DNA of 64,000 nt, from positions 316,583 through 380,582 of the forward strand of contig NZ_JAFA01000003.1 of NCBI RefSeq assembly GCF_000519185.1, in the 5' to 3' direction. Under the pieces are notes generated by a model, which saw only the letters and a program-made list of their open reading frames with translations, was not told where the DNA came from and made no database searches. Made by a program: the position numbers and the translations under genes. The DNA comes from Paraburkholderia nodosa DSM 21604 (GTDB taxonomy: Bacteria; Pseudomonadota; Gammaproteobacteria; Burkholderiales; Burkholderiaceae). Positions 34,052 to 42,583 of the stretch are shown piece by piece. Every line of letters starts with the position of its first letter. The stretch's first letter is position 1.

Positions 34052-34996
34052 ATGCGAGTGATCCTTGCCCAACCCCGCGGCTTTTGCGCGGGGGTTGTCC
34101 GCGCTATCGAAATCGTCGATCGCGCACTGCAGAAACACGGCGCGCCCGTCTACGTGCGCCATGAAATCGTCCACAACCGTCACGTGGTCGAAAACCTGCG
34201 CAACAAGGGCGCGCGTTTCGTGGAAGAGCTCGACGAAGTGCCGGAAGGCGCCGTGGCGATTTTCAGCGCCCACGGCGTGGCCAAGACCGTGGAACGCGCC
34301 GCCGAGGAACGCGACCTCGACGTGCTCGACGCCACCTGCCCGCTCGTCACGAAGGTTCATGTGCAGGGCCGCCAGTACGTCGCGGCGGGCCGCACGCTGA
34401 TCCTGATCGGCCATGCCGGTCACCCTGAAGTGGAAGGTACGATCGGCCAGATTCCCGGCACCGTGCTGCTCGTGCAGAGCGAAGCCGATGTTTCGAAGCT
34501 CGATCTGCCGCTCGATGCACCGCTCGCGTATGTGACGCAAACCACGCTTTCGGTGGACGACACGCGCGGCATCATCGACGCGCTGCTCGCGCGGTTCTCC
34601 GACATCGTCGGTCCGGACACGCGCGACATCTGCTACGCGACGCAGAACCGCCAGGCAGCGGTGCGCGAACTGTCTGATCAGGTGGACGTTCTGCTCGTCG
34701 TTGGCGCGACGAACAGTTCGAACTCGAATCGTCTGCGCGAGATCGGCAGCGAAACGGGTGTGCCGAGCTATCTCGTCGCCGACGGCTCGGAAGTGAAGGC
34801 CGAGTGGTTCGCCAATGTGCAAACGGTCGGCATCACGGCCGGCGCATCGGCGCCTGAAGAAATGGTTGAGAACGTCATTGACGCGCTGCGCGCGTTGGGG
34901 CCTGTCGAGGTGTCGACGATGGCGGGCCGTGAAGAAAAAGTCGAATTCAAGCTGCCGTCGAAGCTCTTGCAACCGCTCGTCGCGCGCGAAGTTTAA
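34052..34996 (+). CDS. ispH: 4-hydroxy-3-methylbut-2-enyl diphosphate reductase
   Basis: A 314-aa enzyme for the last step of the MEP isoprenoid pathway. The three iron-sulfur cysteines are Cys12 (QPRGFCAGV), Cys96 (LDATCPLV) and Cys194 ([11 protein letters not shown]). Substrate-binding features HEIVHN, SAHGV and TNSSNSNR are present. ATG 34052 gives the standard N-terminus [14 protein letters not shown]; the longer frame does not. It is only 12 bp upstream of hpnH, linking precursor supply to hopanoid synthesis. Confidence 0.95.
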   Translation: MRVILAQPRGFCAGVVRAIEIVDRALQKHGAPVYVRHEIVHNRHVVENLRNKGARFVEELDEVPEGAVAIFSAHGVAKTVERAAEERDLDVLDATCPLVTKVHVQGRQYVAAGRTLILIGHAGHPEVEGTIGQIPGTVLLVQSEADVSKLDLPLDAPLAYVTQTTLSVDDTRGIIDALLARFSDIVGPDTRDICYATQNRQAAVRELSDQVDVLLVVGATNSSNSNRLREIGSETGVPSYLVADGSEVKAEWFANVQTVGITAGASAPEEMVENVIDALRALGPVEVSTMAGREEKVEFKLPSKLLQPLVAREV

Positions 34997-35008
34997 GGAG
35001 GACACGTT

Positions 35009-36160
35009 TTGTCTATTCCGCTGCTACAAAAAGTCCGCGTTGGTTCATATATCTTCCGCCAGCATTTCAGCGGCAACAAACGCTATCCGCTCGCGCTCAT
35101 GCTCGAGCCGCTGTTCCGCTGCAATCTCGCCTGCAATGGCTGCGGCAAGATCGACTATCCGGATCCGATCCTGAACCAGCGCCTGTCGCTGGAAGAATGT
35201 CTCGAAGCCGTCGATGAGTGCGGCGCGCCGGTCGTTTCCATCGCAGGCGGCGAGCCGCTCCTGCACAAGGAAATGCCGCAGATCGTCAAGGGCATCATGG
35301 CGCGCAAGAAGTTCGTGTATCTCTGCACGAACGCGCTGCTCATGGAAAAGAAGATGGACGACTACCAGCCGAACCCGTACTTCGTCTGGTCGGTGCACCT
35401 TGACGGCGACCGTGAAGCGCACGACCACTCGGTCTCGCAGGAAGGCGTGTACGACAAGGCCGTCGCGGCCATCAAGGAAGCCAAGCGCCGCGGCTTCCGC
35501 GTGAACATCAACTGCACGCTGTTCAACGACGCCGTGCCCGAGCGCGTGGCGAAGTTCTTCGACACGGTCGGCGAGATCGGCGTGGACGGCATCACGGTGT
35601 CGCCGGGCTATGCGTATGAGCGCGCCCCGGACCAGCAGCACTTCCTGAACCGCGACAAGACCAAGAACCTGTTCCGCGAGATCTTCAAGCGCGGCAACAA
35701 CGGCAAGAAGTGGTCGTTCAGCCAGTCGAGCCTGTTCCTCGACTTCCTGGCCGGCAACCAGAGCTACCAGTGCACGCCGTGGGGCAACCCGGCGCGCACG
35801 GTGTTCGGCTGGCAAAAGCCGTGCTATCTGGTCGGCGAAGGTTACGTGAAGACCTTCAAGGAACTGATGGAAACGACCGACTGGGACAAGTACGGCACGG
35901 GCAAGTACGAGAAGTGCGCGGACTGCATGGTCCACTGCGGCTTCGAAGCCACCGCCGTGATGGACACCGTCGCACATCCGCTCAAGGCCGCGCGCATCGC
36001 CCTCTCGGGCCCGCGCACGACGGGCGCGTTCGCGAAGGACATCCCGCTGGAAGGCGCGCGTCCGGCTGAGTACGTGTTCTCGCGTCACGTCGAGATCAAG
36101 CTCGAAGAGATCAAGAACTCGGCCAAGACCAAGAAGCCGGTTACGGTCGCGGCTAGCTAA
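35009..36160 (+). CDS. hpnH: Adenosyl-hopene transferase, radical SAM (HpnH)
   Basis: A 383-aa radical SAM enzyme. Cys38, Cys42 and Cys45 (FRCNLACNGCGK) bind the 4Fe-4S cluster, and GGEPLL follows. A C-terminal cysteine group is seen in KCADCMVHCGFEA. HpnH adds a 5'-deoxyadenosyl radical to hopene, giving adenosylhopane, the first side-chain extension step. The start is TTG at 35009, fixed by AAGGAGG nine bases upstream and by the conserved MSIPLLQKVRVGSYIF; no nearby ATG fits. It probably forms an operon with ispH. The rare start may damp translation. Confidence 0.93.
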   Translation: MSIPLLQKVRVGSYIFRQHFSGNKRYPLALMLEPLFRCNLACNGCGKIDYPDPILNQRLSLEECLEAVDECGAPVVSIAGGEPLLHKEMPQIVKGIMARKKFVYLCTNALLMEKKMDDYQPNPYFVWSVHLDGDREAHDHSVSQEGVYDKAVAAIKEAKRRGFRVNINCTLFNDAVPERVAKFFDTVGEIGVDGITVSPGYAYERAPDQQHFLNRDKTKNLFREIFKRGNNGKKWSFSQSSLFLDFLAGNQSYQCTPWGNPARTVFGWQKPCYLVGEGYVKTFKELMETTDWDKYGTGKYEKCADCMVHCGFEATAVMDTVAHPLKAARIALSGPRTTGAFAKDIPLEGARPAEYVFSRHVEIKLEEIKNSAKTKKPVTVAAS

Positions 36161-36192
36161 AGCGGTGTTTTCCGCTTCGCGCGGATGGTGGA

Positions 36193-36238
36193 AAAGGGTG
36201 TGACGGTTTTGTGCCGTCGCGCCCTTTTTTGTTTTTTG
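36193..36238 (+). terminator. Intrinsic terminator after hpnH
   Basis: AAAGGGTGTGACGG pairs with CCGTCGCGCCCTTT (two positions as G-U pairs) around a 7-nt loop and runs into TTTTTTGTTTTTT. It lies 33 bp after the hpnH stop. It marks the end of the ispH-hpnH operon and the left edge of the unusual region that follows. Confidence 0.85.
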
Positions 36239-36330
36239 TGGTTTGGTGGTTTGCTTGTTTTCGCGTCGGTGTGCAAGCGTTGCCCCTGTGCGAGGCGGCA
36301 CCTACTTTTCTTTGCAGTGGTGTATGGACC

Positions 36331-36514
36331 GGAGACATGGGTAACAGGTGTGCGGGGACATGGGTAACACTTCGGGCGAGTGAATCGTCTGGAACCGTTC
36401 ATGCCCTGGAACCCGAGAGACACCATGAATCTGCGTCTGGAATACGTCCATCTGGCCTTGCAGGAATTGCGCCGCCTGATGATGGAAGCGTGGGCAGCCC
36501 ACGTATGCAAATAG
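36331..36514 (+). mobile_element. Decayed IS481-type insertion sequence end
   Basis: Two near-identical copies, GGAGACATGGGTAACA (36331-36346) and GGGGACATGGGTAACA (36354-36369), 23 bp apart, look like the iterated terminal sequence of IS481-family elements. They are followed by a frame starting at 36401 whose first residues (MPWNPRDTMNLRLEYVHLAL) resemble an IS481-type transposase N-terminus. The rest of the transposase and the other end are missing, so this is a one-ended remnant. The family name is from memory of such ends and needs a database check. Confidence 0.6.
36401..36514 (+). pseudogene. Truncated transposase N-terminus
   Basis: Encodes 37 residues and then stops at TAG. The first 20 residues fit the start of an IS481-type transposase; then the sequence departs (ELRRLMMEAW) and ends. 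Compared with a usual length of about 300 aa or more, nearly all of the protein, including the DDE catalytic core, is lost. It is not expected to be functional. Confidence 0.55.
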
Positions 36515-36605
36515 CGGCCAATCGAGTTGAGCCCGCGTCAATTGGAGACATCCGCTGCCATGCACAGCTGCGAGGCTCGTCAATGGCAACAAGGCGATGC
36601 CATTT

Positions 36606-37229
36606 TCATGGTTGATTGTCTTTTGCTTGACACTCAGGCAAGAAGCTAAACGATGAGAATAGGTCCTGATAGGCGCGCTGCCTCATTAGCCGTTTGGGGT
36701 CTTTCCCCCAAGGATATGCATAGAACGTAGCCGAGTATTTCCCGTCTCCAAGCACAAAGATAGTCAGCGCGTTAGTTTCAAGACTTCTCGTACTTTTCAT
36801 TGGTTTCGTTGCATTGAAAGTTAATGTGTATAGATCGCCCGAAGAGAGTTTCGTTTGTTTTTTTGATATTAGTGTAAAGCGACCGGACTGCGCGCCTCCG
36901 TCAGGTGCTTCAATCTTTTTCAAGGCCTCTGTCAATGGAAGGCGCTCGATGGTGACTGAAAAATCCGTCAACGCTCGCCATTCCTCCAGCAATCCCGGCG
37001 TATCGCCGTGTTTCCACTTGAGCGGTCCAGTAAACGTAAACGGGAGATGGCAGACCGTATTCCCGAGATATATGTCGTCAGGGATTTCAACGTACTCTAG
37101 AAAAGCAGGAGCCGTGAACGAGACGTGACAATTTTCCTTGGCTACACTTTGTCCTTCGACTGCGTAAGCGCTGCTGATAGTCATCCAGCCAAAGAACGCA
37201 AAAAGTCCCGCCATCAAAATCTTGTTCAT
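36606..37229 (-). CDS. Secreted small protein, candidate immunity protein for the adjacent hydrolase
   Basis: A 207-aa protein with a clear Sec signal peptide (residues 1-23, cut after SSAYA) and no lipobox. The mature part has Cys in ENCHVSF, NTVCHLPF and LPECQAK that could form disulfides, and a beta-rich look (GRFTLISKK, LYTLTFNATK, YSATFYAYPWG). No family recognised. The ATG at 37229 lies 7 bp after the stop of the peptidoglycan hydrolase gene, with its GGAG embedded in that gene's last codons, so the two are coupled. Small periplasmic proteins directly downstream of peptidoglycan hydrolase toxins are commonly immunity proteins; that role here is inference. Codon use is less GC-rich than the neighbours. 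Confidence 0.6.
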   Translation of the reverse strand: MNKILMAGLFAFFGWMTISSAYAVEGQSVAKENCHVSFTAPAFLEYVEIPDDIYLGNTVCHLPFTFTGPLKWKHGDTPGLLEEWRALTDFSVTIERLPLTEALKKIEAPDGGAQSGRFTLISKKQTKLSSGDLYTLTFNATKPMKSTRSLETNALTIFVLGDGKYSATFYAYPWGKDPKRLMRQRAYQDLFSSFSFLPECQAKDNQP

Positions 37230-37236
37230 CTGCTTA

Positions 37237-39477
37237 CTACTCCACGGGCTTAAAGTCGTTATTGGGATCCGTATCATCATTGAGTTGATAGAATGCGCAA
37301 AGAAAGCCTTGGGTCCGCCAATCGAGATGTAACCCAGCTGGGTTTATGCATTTTGTAACTTGCAAAACTGCCTCTTGTTCAAACCCTTGGTCAGCCCAAT
37401 AGTTGATTGACTGCTTTCCTAGCGCAACGGTTTTTCTCTTGTGGGTGGCAGCGTCCAAGATTGTTTTCAATCGTTGTTTGGATATCCAATACCACCCTGA
37501 TGCATCGCATGTGTAATGTGCATCAGTTCGAATTAGTTCGGCTGCGTCATCGGTAGTAAACGTTTTTTGACGAAATGTGCCATAGTCTGTGTAATTTGGC
37601 CGCCCGGTCAGCTGAATCAGCCCACGCCCTTTGAATCTAGCTCCGTCACCTTCGGCAGTGTTGCCAAGCAAGATGCCTTGCGGCTGGTTAGGCTCATACT
37701 TCATGAAGTATGTAGAGTTGCCGCCATCCCCCTCGACCATGAATTCCAACCGGCCCGTTTCTGCCGTCAATTGCCCGAATAAGTGAGCAAGGCGCAGGTT
37801 GCTCGCTGATATTCCATACTTTCTCGTTGTTTCGTGGAAAGCCAGATTTAAGTTTTCCGGCCTTTTTGCAGTAGCATTAGTGAGCCGATTAATCATCGTG
37901 GCGTGGGTTATCTCGACGACTTCCCTTCCTTTGTCTCTGATAGTTCGACGAATGCAGCGTGCAGTTTCGTCTTTACTCAGCCACCCGCATTTCCTGAAAT
38001 GCCGAATGAACGCGAGAGGATGGAAGAACCAGAGATTTTGTCCAGCGGGCAGTCCGGTCTTGTCCCAAAACTGAATTTCCGTAAGGAACTTAAGAAACCT
38101 TTCATAGCCGGGTTTGTTGCGGTGATAGAATCCGCCTTCATCGAGTAACCTGACATAGCGTTGCTCGTTGTGTGTACTATCCCATTCGCTGGGCGCATTG
38201 CAAATGAAACCGCGCAGTTGCTGGCGTACCAGATCGTTGCCCTTCACGTAGCCTGAAAGCGCGTCTGCCTTCTGGCTTTCGGTCGTTTCTGTTCCCGACG
38301 GAGCGTGCTGTTTATCCAATGCGTCCTTGACCAACCTCTTCAACACGTCGATATCGCATAACCCGTCACTGCTAAACGGCGTGTTGCCTTCGGTGATCTT
38401 TTGCCAACTCATGAAGAACGGGAAATCCGCGTCGGACAGTTTTTTGACGTTGCCGTTGCTGATATTGATGTAGCCCTGCTTATTGCTAGCGTAGGTCACG
38501 CTTACCCACGTTGGCTGGACTGCGGTCGAGGAAAGGCAGCGCCCGAAACGCAGCATCTCATATCCATCGCTTGGACCGTTAACATAGAGAGCTGTAGCGC
38601 GTCGATACAGGTCGTACTCATAGTCCATTTCCTCGATAGGCTGCGGGGTTAGCAGCATTCGCGCGCCGTTGTCAGCGACGCTCCACACATTGGTATATTT
38701 CGCGCCCTTGTTGAAATATGTCTCTACAACCAATGGAAGATTATTCGTGTCCGTTTGTCCGGGCTTGAACTCGATGCCATTCAGCTTATTGTCTGCGCCT
38801 GTTCCGGGCGGTTGCTTATAGAACTGCTGACCAGCGGGAATGGCGAAATAGGTATGTCCCCAGCAATCGGATGTAGTCGGCGTCGTAGGCGCGTTAATGC
38901 CGAGTTGCGTGCGGCCGAAGTATGCGTCGAAATCCCTCGCCGTCATGAAAATTTCGAAGTGCAGATACGTCAGGCCTTGATACCGTCCGAGAAAGCCCAG
39001 GTTGTCCTTACGTCGGATCTTTTTTCCGCTGCCCGCCGTCGCGGGCTCGATTTGCCCCTTCGAGACCCTGCCGGTCGGCATACGCAGGAATTCTGGCACG
39101 CGCTTTCCGTCATAGCCAAACGACTGATACTCAGCGAGCGGCAGAAGGTGCATATAGAGCGAATAGAACGTGAGCGCACGACCATCGCCCGTCTCAGTCG
39201 AATGCTTTAGCAACACGAACCCTGCATTGCTGTCGCCATCGTCAATAGCGTGCTGGCAAACACGGTATGCGACCACCTCACCGTCCGCGATAGCATAAAC
39301 CGGCCCGTGGAAATCGGGGCCTAGATGCACTCCGCAATGCCAGCGTCGGTCGAAGGCTATCGGGTAGATGCCATGAAAGAGTTCAAATTCATCAACTGCA
39401 TCCATCATCGGGTCCGGTTTAGCGGCGTCCAGCTTTGACGGGTCCAGTTGCGGCAGAAAAGGCGGGCTGATAATCAT
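37237..39477 (-). CDS. Two-domain peptidoglycan hydrolase, M23-like plus GH19-like; candidate antibacterial effector
   Basis: A 746-aa protein without signal peptide or membrane helix. Residues about 35-180 resemble an M23 (LytM) endopeptidase, but the metal motif HxxxD reads H47-C-G-V-H51, and the HxH motif reads Y171-L-H173; His110 in LYMHLL is kept. Residues about 560-740 resemble a GH19 chitinase/lysozyme, with probable catalytic Glu573 in GQLTAETG and the signature G617-RGLIQLTGRPNY. The 350-residue middle is unassigned. The combination attacks peptide and glycan parts of the wall. Lack of a signal with a coupled secreted partner fits a type VI secretion effector, though a phage-derived lysin is an alternative. 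Lower GC indicates acquisition. Confidence 0.72.
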   Translation of the reverse strand: MIISPPFLPQLDPSKLDAAKPDPMMDAVDEFELFHGIYPIAFDRRWHCGVHLGPDFHGPVYAIADGEVVAYRVCQHAIDDGDSNAGFVLLKHSTETGDGRALTFYSLYMHLLPLAEYQSFGYDGKRVPEFLRMPTGRVSKGQIEPATAGSGKKIRRKDNLGFLGRYQGLTYLHFEIFMTARDFDAYFGRTQLGINAPTTPTTSDCWGHTYFAIPAGQQFYKQPPGTGADNKLNGIEFKPGQTDTNNLPLVVETYFNKGAKYTNVWSVADNGARMLLTPQPIEEMDYEYDLYRRATALYVNGPSDGYEMLRFGRCLSSTAVQPTWVSVTYASNKQGYINISNGNVKKLSDADFPFFMSWQKITEGNTPFSSDGLCDIDVLKRLVKDALDKQHAPSGTETTESQKADALSGYVKGNDLVRQQLRGFICNAPSEWDSTHNEQRYVRLLDEGGFYHRNKPGYERFLKFLTEIQFWDKTGLPAGQNLWFFHPLAFIRHFRKCGWLSKDETARCIRRTIRDKGREVVEITHATMINRLTNATAKRPENLNLAFHETTRKYGISASNLRLAHLFGQLTAETGRLEFMVEGDGGNSTYFMKYEPNQPQGILLGNTAEGDGARFKGRGLIQLTGRPNYTDYGTFRQKTFTTDDAAELIRTDAHYTCDASGWYWISKQRLKTILDAATHKRKTVALGKQSINYWADQGFEQEAVLQVTKCINPAGLHLDWRTQGFLCAFYQLNDDTDPNNDFKPVE

Positions 39478-39701
39478 TGCAGATTCGCGTTCCTGTTTGT
39501 TTGGTGTGGATGACCCTAGCCAACACTAGCGCGCACAGGAAATCGGAAGCAATGGGACAAGGCTGAATTTGTTGACAGTATTTGTCACCTCGACCGAGCG
39601 GCAACGAGCAGCGTGCCTTTTCTTTGAGCGCCGATTGCGCGCGTAGTGCCGCCGCGCCTCGACCGCGATGCGATTCGGTTGAAGTCACGCGCCCCGGTGC
39701 G

Positions 39702-40319
39702 TCAGCCCTCGCTAAAGTCCGGCACCAGCTCGCCGAGTTCGCGAAGCTGTTGAGAGACATGTTCAGCGAGTAGCGCGGCCACCTCGTCAACATCAGCGTC
39801 GAACGCGGCGGCGATGAACGGCGCGACCTTCGACAGCCAGCGAATCCACGCGTTGCGTTGCTCGCGGAAAAGCTGGAACACAACATCTTCCGCGAACGCC
39901 AGTTCGATCAGCCTGCCAGAACGTTGCTCGTATTCAAGCTGGCGCAGCAGGGCAAGATAGCTTTCCTTCCAGGCGATTGCGTCCGGGAGCGTGAGCAGGT
40001 CCGGCGACGATTCAGCGATACGCTTCGCAGCCTGGCGGAGCTTCTCAACTTCGTGCGCGGCATGGCCGAGTGTATCCGTTGAACCCGGCTCAGTGAGCGC
40101 TTTCGCCAGCGTGCGCCGGTTCGGCTTACGCCACGCCGAGCCGACCAGTGAAGCGTTGATCAGTCCATCCGCGCCACGTACAAGCGCGCCCCTGGCAAGT
40201 GCACGGCGCACCTGCCTTACGTGGCAATCCACGCGCCGCGCGACTTCAGTGCACTGATACGCTCGCCCATGATGTCTTCCAGGACAAGTTTTGACACCCG
40301 TAGCTTCAGCACATCTCAT
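39702..40319 (-). CDS. Phage terminase small subunit-like protein (Nu1-type HTH)
   Basis: A 205-aa frame. Residues about 22-45 (YQCTEVARRVDCHVRQVRRA) look like the winged-helix DNA-binding part of phage Nu1-type small terminase subunits. The C-terminal half (AIAWKESYLALLRQLEYEQR, then FREQRNAWIRWLSKVAPFIA) matches the helical assembly region of such proteins as I remember them. No large terminase, portal or capsid gene is beside it, so it is a stranded phage relic or has been co-opted. The first 20 residues look unlike the family and the true start is uncertain. It ends 224 bp before the hydrolase gene, on the same strand. Confidence 0.5.
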   Translation of the reverse strand: MRCAEATGVKTCPGRHHGRAYQCTEVARRVDCHVRQVRRALARGALVRGADGLINASLVGSAWRKPNRRTLAKALTEPGSTDTLGHAAHEVEKLRQAAKRIAESSPDLLTLPDAIAWKESYLALLRQLEYEQRSGRLIELAFAEDVVFQLFREQRNAWIRWLSKVAPFIAAAFDADVDEVAALLAEHVSQQLRELGELVPDFSEG

Positions 40320-40322
40320 TCC

Positions 40323-42296
40323 TCACTTCGCGCTGAACGGCGACACCGTTGCATTCGCCGTGGTCGTGCTCGCCGCCGCCGGCGTCCACCGGTACACCAC
40401 CGCGCTAGAAGCGTTGTAGTTGTCCTTCGTCACGACATACTCGCCCGTCGAGCGCCGATACGCGCGCAGGCCGTACATCGAATCCACGTCGTTGCCCACG
40501 TACACCGCGTTCGAGTTGCTGTTGATGAGCGTCGTGTCGATCGCGCCCGTGGTGAGGTTGAACGCATCGATGTTCGGCACGGTGTGCACGTAGCCCACGA
40601 ACAGATAGTTTCCAGCGGCCGCAATCGATTTGGGATTCGCACTCGTGAGCGTGATCACCGGATTCGGTGCGCTCGTATTGCCGGCGAGCCAGCCGTGATA
40701 CACCTCGACGCGCGTGCCGACCGCCGTCCAGTCGGCAATGCTCGCGTCCTCACCCGTGAGTATCATCGTGTCGCTTTCGGGCAGATAGACGATGCGGGTG
40801 AGCCGCGAGATCGTGGCGGGAATCGGCGTGGTGATCGCGGCGCCCCAGAGCGGCTTGCCGGTCGAGTCGAAGCCGGTCAGCGGGTAGTGGGAAATGACGT
40901 TGGTCTTGTCGAGGCCGACCCACAGGTCGCCCTTGCTGTCGAGACAAAAGCCGTTGCGCACCGGGGCCGTCGTATTGAACGCCGATCCCGGCAGCGTGTA
41001 GTCCGGAATGGCGATATAGCCGCTCGCCGCATTGAAGTGGAAGAAGTAGAACGTATCGGGGTTCTGGCCGGCCGCCACGAGAATGCGCTGGCCACCCACG
41101 CTCGCCACCTGCGCGAAATGCTCGCCGCGCGCGGTGTCGGCGAGATTGATGCGCGGGTCGGACGGATACGTGATGGGGTCGATGGTGTTGGCCACGAAGG
41201 TGCCGCCGGCCGTGCCCGAATAGAGGTTCATGCCGCCGTAGAACAGCGCGCCATCGGTGCCCGGATCCGGTGCCGCATTGCCTTCGAAATTGAGCGACTG
41301 AAGCTTCCAGCGCAGCGTGCCGGTGCCGTCGTAAGCCTGCAGATCGGTGCCGCCGTTGCGGCCGAGGTCCCACGAGCCGCCCCACGGATTGTTCAGCACG
41401 TACAGCGTGCCCGCGGAATCCTTGCCGATGCCGACCACGCGCGTAAAGCGCTTGTCGCCCACCTGCCCCTTGATGCCCGTGGTCGTGTCGAGATAGCCGC
41501 CCAGCACGCCGAACGTGCCGGTTTGCGACGGCGTGCCCGCTACGCTGAAGGTCTTGATGTTCATGTCGGGACCCGAGTCGCCGATCATCAACTGCGAGGT
41601 CTGCGAATCGAAATACAGCGACGACGGCCGCGCCGAGGACGCCAGCTGGATCGTGTTCAGGAGCTGGCCACCGGCGCTGAATTCGAGCACGGCGCCCGCG
41701 CTCTTCTGGGCGACCCAGAGGTTGCCGCCCGCGTCGAGCGTCAGCGCGCCCGGGCCCGCCACGCCGATATCGCGTTGCCAGACGCCGTCCGTGGTGTACA
41801 CGCGCACGCGGTTGCCTGGGAAATCGCTCACGTAGAGCAGCGAGCCGGAGGTCGCGAGTCCGGTGATGACATCGGCGAGCTTTTCGGTTGTATCGGCGCT
41901 CACGGCGATCAACAGGTCGCGCGCGCCGCTCGTGCGGTTGTAGCGCCCGACGTTGCCGCTGCCATACGTGGCGTTGTACTGCATCGCGACGAACAGCGAA
42001 GTCGCGTTGCCCGTGATCGCGCCGCCCTGGAAGTCGCCATGCCCGCCGATCGAGCCGAGGCTCTGGCCGTTCTGGTAGATCGCCACGCCGCCTTCGTTTT
42101 CATCCCACATCGACGACGTGTAGATGATGCCTTCGGGCGCGACCCACATCGAGCGGGCCACATTGCCCACGTGCGTCGCGTTGGTGCCATAGGTGTTCGC
42201 AATCCAGTCGGTGGTGTATTGCGCTTCGCAAACGGGCGTAACCGTCGCGGTGAGAGCGGCGGCCAGCCAGGCTGCGCCGATTCGATGCAAGATCAT
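40323..42296 (-). CDS. Secreted beta-propeller (NHL/YVTN-like) repeat protein
   Basis: A 657-aa protein with a signal peptide (residues 1-25, LAAALTATVTPVCEA). The body shows repeated strands typical of NHL or YVTN propellers, with D-x-x-G-N/D-L-W-V blades (LDAGGNLWVAQKS, LDSKGDLWVGLDK, KDSAGTLYVLNNP). It is rich in Asn, Thr, Ser and Gly, as in extracellular proteins. No enzyme motif is seen. It may be a periplasmic or outer-surface binding protein. It starts 3 bp upstream of the terminase-like gene on the same strand, but its codon use is GC-rich like the chromosome. Confidence 0.65.
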   Translation of the reverse strand: MILHRIGAAWLAAALTATVTPVCEAQYTTDWIANTYGTNATHVGNVARSMWVAPEGIIYTSSMWDENEGGVAIYQNGQSLGSIGGHGDFQGGAITGNATSLFVAMQYNATYGSGNVGRYNRTSGARDLLIAVSADTTEKLADVITGLATSGSLLYVSDFPGNRVRVYTTDGVWQRDIGVAGPGALTLDAGGNLWVAQKSAGAVLEFSAGGQLLNTIQLASSARPSSLYFDSQTSQLMIGDSGPDMNIKTFSVAGTPSQTGTFGVLGGYLDTTTGIKGQVGDKRFTRVVGIGKDSAGTLYVLNNPWGGSWDLGRNGGTDLQAYDGTGTLRWKLQSLNFEGNAAPDPGTDGALFYGGMNLYSGTAGGTFVANTIDPITYPSDPRINLADTARGEHFAQVASVGGQRILVAAGQNPDTFYFFHFNAASGYIAIPDYTLPGSAFNTTAPVRNGFCLDSKGDLWVGLDKTNVISHYPLTGFDSTGKPLWGAAITTPIPATISRLTRIVYLPESDTMILTGEDASIADWTAVGTRVEVYHGWLAGNTSAPNPVITLTSANPKSIAAAGNYLFVGYVHTVPNIDAFNLTTGAIDTTLINSNSNAVYVGNDVDSMYGLRAYRRSTGEYVVTKDNYNASSAVVYRWTPAAASTTTANATVSPFSAK

Positions 42297-42521
42297 GAAA
42301 GATTCTTTGATTCGTACACCTTACGGTGCAACGGTTGAAGATGCGGTGCTGACCACGCGGCAAACGCGTAGTCTGATTCCCGACGATTCGAATCCGTGCG
42401 CGCCGCCGCGCGCGGCGTCATGCGTCGAACTGGTGTGGAACTTCGTCAAAGTTAACGGCAGCCGCACTGCAAGAATTGAGTGCTTTTTGAGCGAACGCCG
42501 AGCCGCGAAGATTACAGGCGT

Positions 42522-42554
42522 AAAAAAGGCGCGACGGCCTTCGCCGTCGCGCCT
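42522..42554 (-). terminator. Intrinsic terminator after ybdD
   Basis: AGGCGCGACGGC and GCCGTCGCGCCT are perfect 12-bp arms around CTTC. On the minus strand the stem is followed by a run of six T (AAAAAA at 42522-42527 on plus). It ends the leftward cstA-ybdD transcript 30 bp after the ybdD stop. Confidence 0.88.
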
Positions 42555-42583
42555 CGTGCTGAACGTATCCGCTCAGTCGCGCG

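Noticed and set aside
39573..39587. TGACA-GTATT-TGTCA palindrome upstream of the hydrolase gene
   Set aside because: Only 5-bp arms, and about 95 bp from the hydrolase start. Too short to call an operator without comparison.
40221..42338. Very long plus-strand frame opposite the propeller gene
   Set aside because: The Arg/Val/His-rich product has no domain, and the minus strand has a signal peptide and repeated blade motifs. Similar antisense frames opposite cstA, hpnN, shc and the hybrid kinase were rejected for the same reason.
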